DNA of 64,000 nt from Dendrobium chrysotoxum (lineage: Eukaryota; Streptophyta; Magnoliopsida; Asparagales; Orchidaceae): NCBI GenBank assembly GCA_019925795.1, contig CM034312.1, positions 21,355,914-21,419,913 of the forward strand, written 5' to 3'. Below, in pieces: positions 62,640-64,000 of the stretch (its first letter is position 1; the number at the start of each line of letters is the position of its first letter). The notes under the pieces are model-generated. The model made no database searches. It worked only from the letters and a program-made list of their open reading frames with translations, and was not told where the DNA came from. A program made the translations under genes and the position numbers.

Positions 62640-63105
62640 ACATAGAAGTAGCGCCCATGTTAAGTAATGAGACTCTATGAGAGAAATGGGCCACCTTGAC
62701 ATAGCTAAAGGATCGCTCTCGTATCTAAGAGCAGGACTCCAATGGGGAGAAATGTCACTAAGAAGGCAAATGAGCGGTTTCCCAATGTGAAACAAGATTC
62801 TACTGAGAAATGATATTAATGCCCGGAATAAGATATACCACATCAAAGATGGGGAGCACATAACTCTAGCCATAAAACAAAAGAGGAGTGCAAGGTTATC
62901 TTCATAAACAATTATAAAATGCCTCAAAGGATAAATAGTGATAATACTTTGAAGGAACGTAAACTTCTCCGAAGAGTGAAGTCGGGTTCCTCCTATGGCA
63001 AGAGCAACCGAATTCACACAACTAAGCATGGAAAGATATATAAGCCCTTGGAGCGTGGAATACGGTTCCACCTATGACAAGGGCAACCGGTTTCACTCAA
63101 ATATG
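62640..63105. repeat. Degenerate tandem array, unit about 75-80 bp
   Basis: Repeated GACTCTATGAGAGAAATG-type blocks at about 62670, 62740 and 62790. A further pair is GGTTCCTCCTATGGCAAGAG and GGTTCCACCTATGACAAGGG at about 62987 and 63065, each followed by CAACCG and TTCAC. The 152-codon minus-strand ORF across it has no domain and is probably a by-product. Confidence 0.5.
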
Positions 63106-63299
63106 AGTTTTTCTCTCTTTTTATTATTTTTTTTGTTATTATTATTTTTTATTATATTCATAGTTATAAATTTGACACATCCCATACTGTCGAAGATAAC
63201 ACATGGTGGAGGGAACATTTATTTTATCCATGGATTATTTCTAGTATGGGAAATTATCTAATGACTATCATACAAAGAGAGAAATATGATTGGCTTTAA

Positions 63300-63830
63300 G
63301 AATCTAGGCCACATTCCCCACATGAATAAATTTGGGGGAAATAGATCTTATACATAGGGTTTATAAGAGAATAATAGATAAGTTTTGATAACCCATGCCA
63401 CATTCAACTTATGTGAATAAACTGGGGAGCACAACTATTATAAAAATAATAATAAAGGAAGGAAACCCATTTTGGGATAACTACTCAAAATATCCTCACC
63501 TGGCCAATATAGAATGGGTGCGATCTAATATAATATTTCATGAGAGATCTTAATGAATGGTTTTAATATCCCTGATTACACTTGGGTGTGACAAGTGAAA
63601 TTGGGGAAATAAGCTCATAATGAACTTAAAGATATTAAAATTTTATATGGGGTTCATAATAAGCTGAACAAATTGTACAACTCATACTACAGAGAGTAGT
63701 TTATGAAGCATAAAAGAATTATATGACTCATGTTTAAGAATGAGAAAATCCCAAGGGAGTCAACCAGGTTAGTTTTGGTGACCCAGACTACACTCAGGAT
63801 GATGAGTGAAACTGAAAAAATCAACCCCCA
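63300..63830. repeat. Four dispersed degenerate units
   Basis: A pattern of (C/T)CACATTC-C--ATGTGAATAAA-T-GGGGA recurs at about 63307, 63403, 63570 and 63780, in the last two as TACACT(T/C)(G/A)GG-GTGA-(A/G)AGTGAAA. Spacing is uneven (90-210 bp). Probably internal repeats of one unidentified retroelement spanning the right end of the window. Confidence 0.4.
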
Positions 63831-64000
63831 AAGGGTATAGAGTAGAGATTCCATGTTATAACACCAAAATAATTGGTGTGCACTGAGATAAGTGCAAATA
63901 TTCCTATGGCGTATTTTCATACAAGTCTTAAGGATAACCTCATACTTTGCATGATGAACATCACATGGTAGATGATAAATTATCGTGGTCACAGATTGTC

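Noticed and set aside
62613..63071. 152-codon minus-strand ORF
   Set aside because: It spans a degenerate tandem-repeat region, has no recognisable domain and no supporting signals.

Overview
This is a nuclear window from a flowering plant, most likely a dicot. It carries two protein genes, both on the minus strand, in AT-rich DNA full of transposable elements. Introns have plant-type GT-AG borders. The species cannot be named from sequence alone. Gene 1 is PSAN, the lumenal subunit N of photosystem I (three exons, 5276-6632). Gene 2 is an SDN5-like small RNA degrading nuclease of the REXO1/DEDDh family. I reconstructed it as 14 exons between 11442 and 59392. Its coding sequence is only 1,764 bp (587 codons) but its gene body is about 48 kb, because introns 7, 8, 9 and 13 together hold about 41 kb of nested transposons.

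Layout. 1-2340: one copy of a high-copy repeat (family X), cut by the window edge. 2341-5275: microsatellites and unannotated DNA. 5276-6632: PSAN, with a hairpin MITE in intron 2. 7755-9890: a LINE that keeps ORF1 but has no reverse transcriptase. 9952-10412: a MITE and an RTE fragment. 11442-59392: SDN5. Intron 13 holds a MITE, an RTE LINE copy and copia/gypsy relics. Intron 11 holds a MITE. Intron 9 holds a hAT-like transposon with an LTR retrotransposon nested inside, duplicated segments and a gypsy relic. Intron 8 holds a hAT transposase pseudogene, an RTE fragment and a 5.2-kb Ty3/gypsy element with both LTRs. Intron 7 holds the second family X copy (inverted), an RTE fragment, a copia relic, and a solo LTR split by an RTE LINE. 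59400-64000: the 5' flank of SDN5, then several degenerate tandem-repeat arrays.

The two genes belong to separate processes: light harvesting and electron transport for PSAN, small-RNA or RNA 3'-end turnover for SDN5. Nothing suggests they work together. I found no new biochemical system. The points worth following are the very large but apparently intact SDN5 gene, its start-codon/uORF arrangement, its 108-bp intron placed just before the catalytic domain, the ORF1-only LINE, an 88-bp miniature LTR, and well-dated nesting supported by target-site duplications (TSDs).
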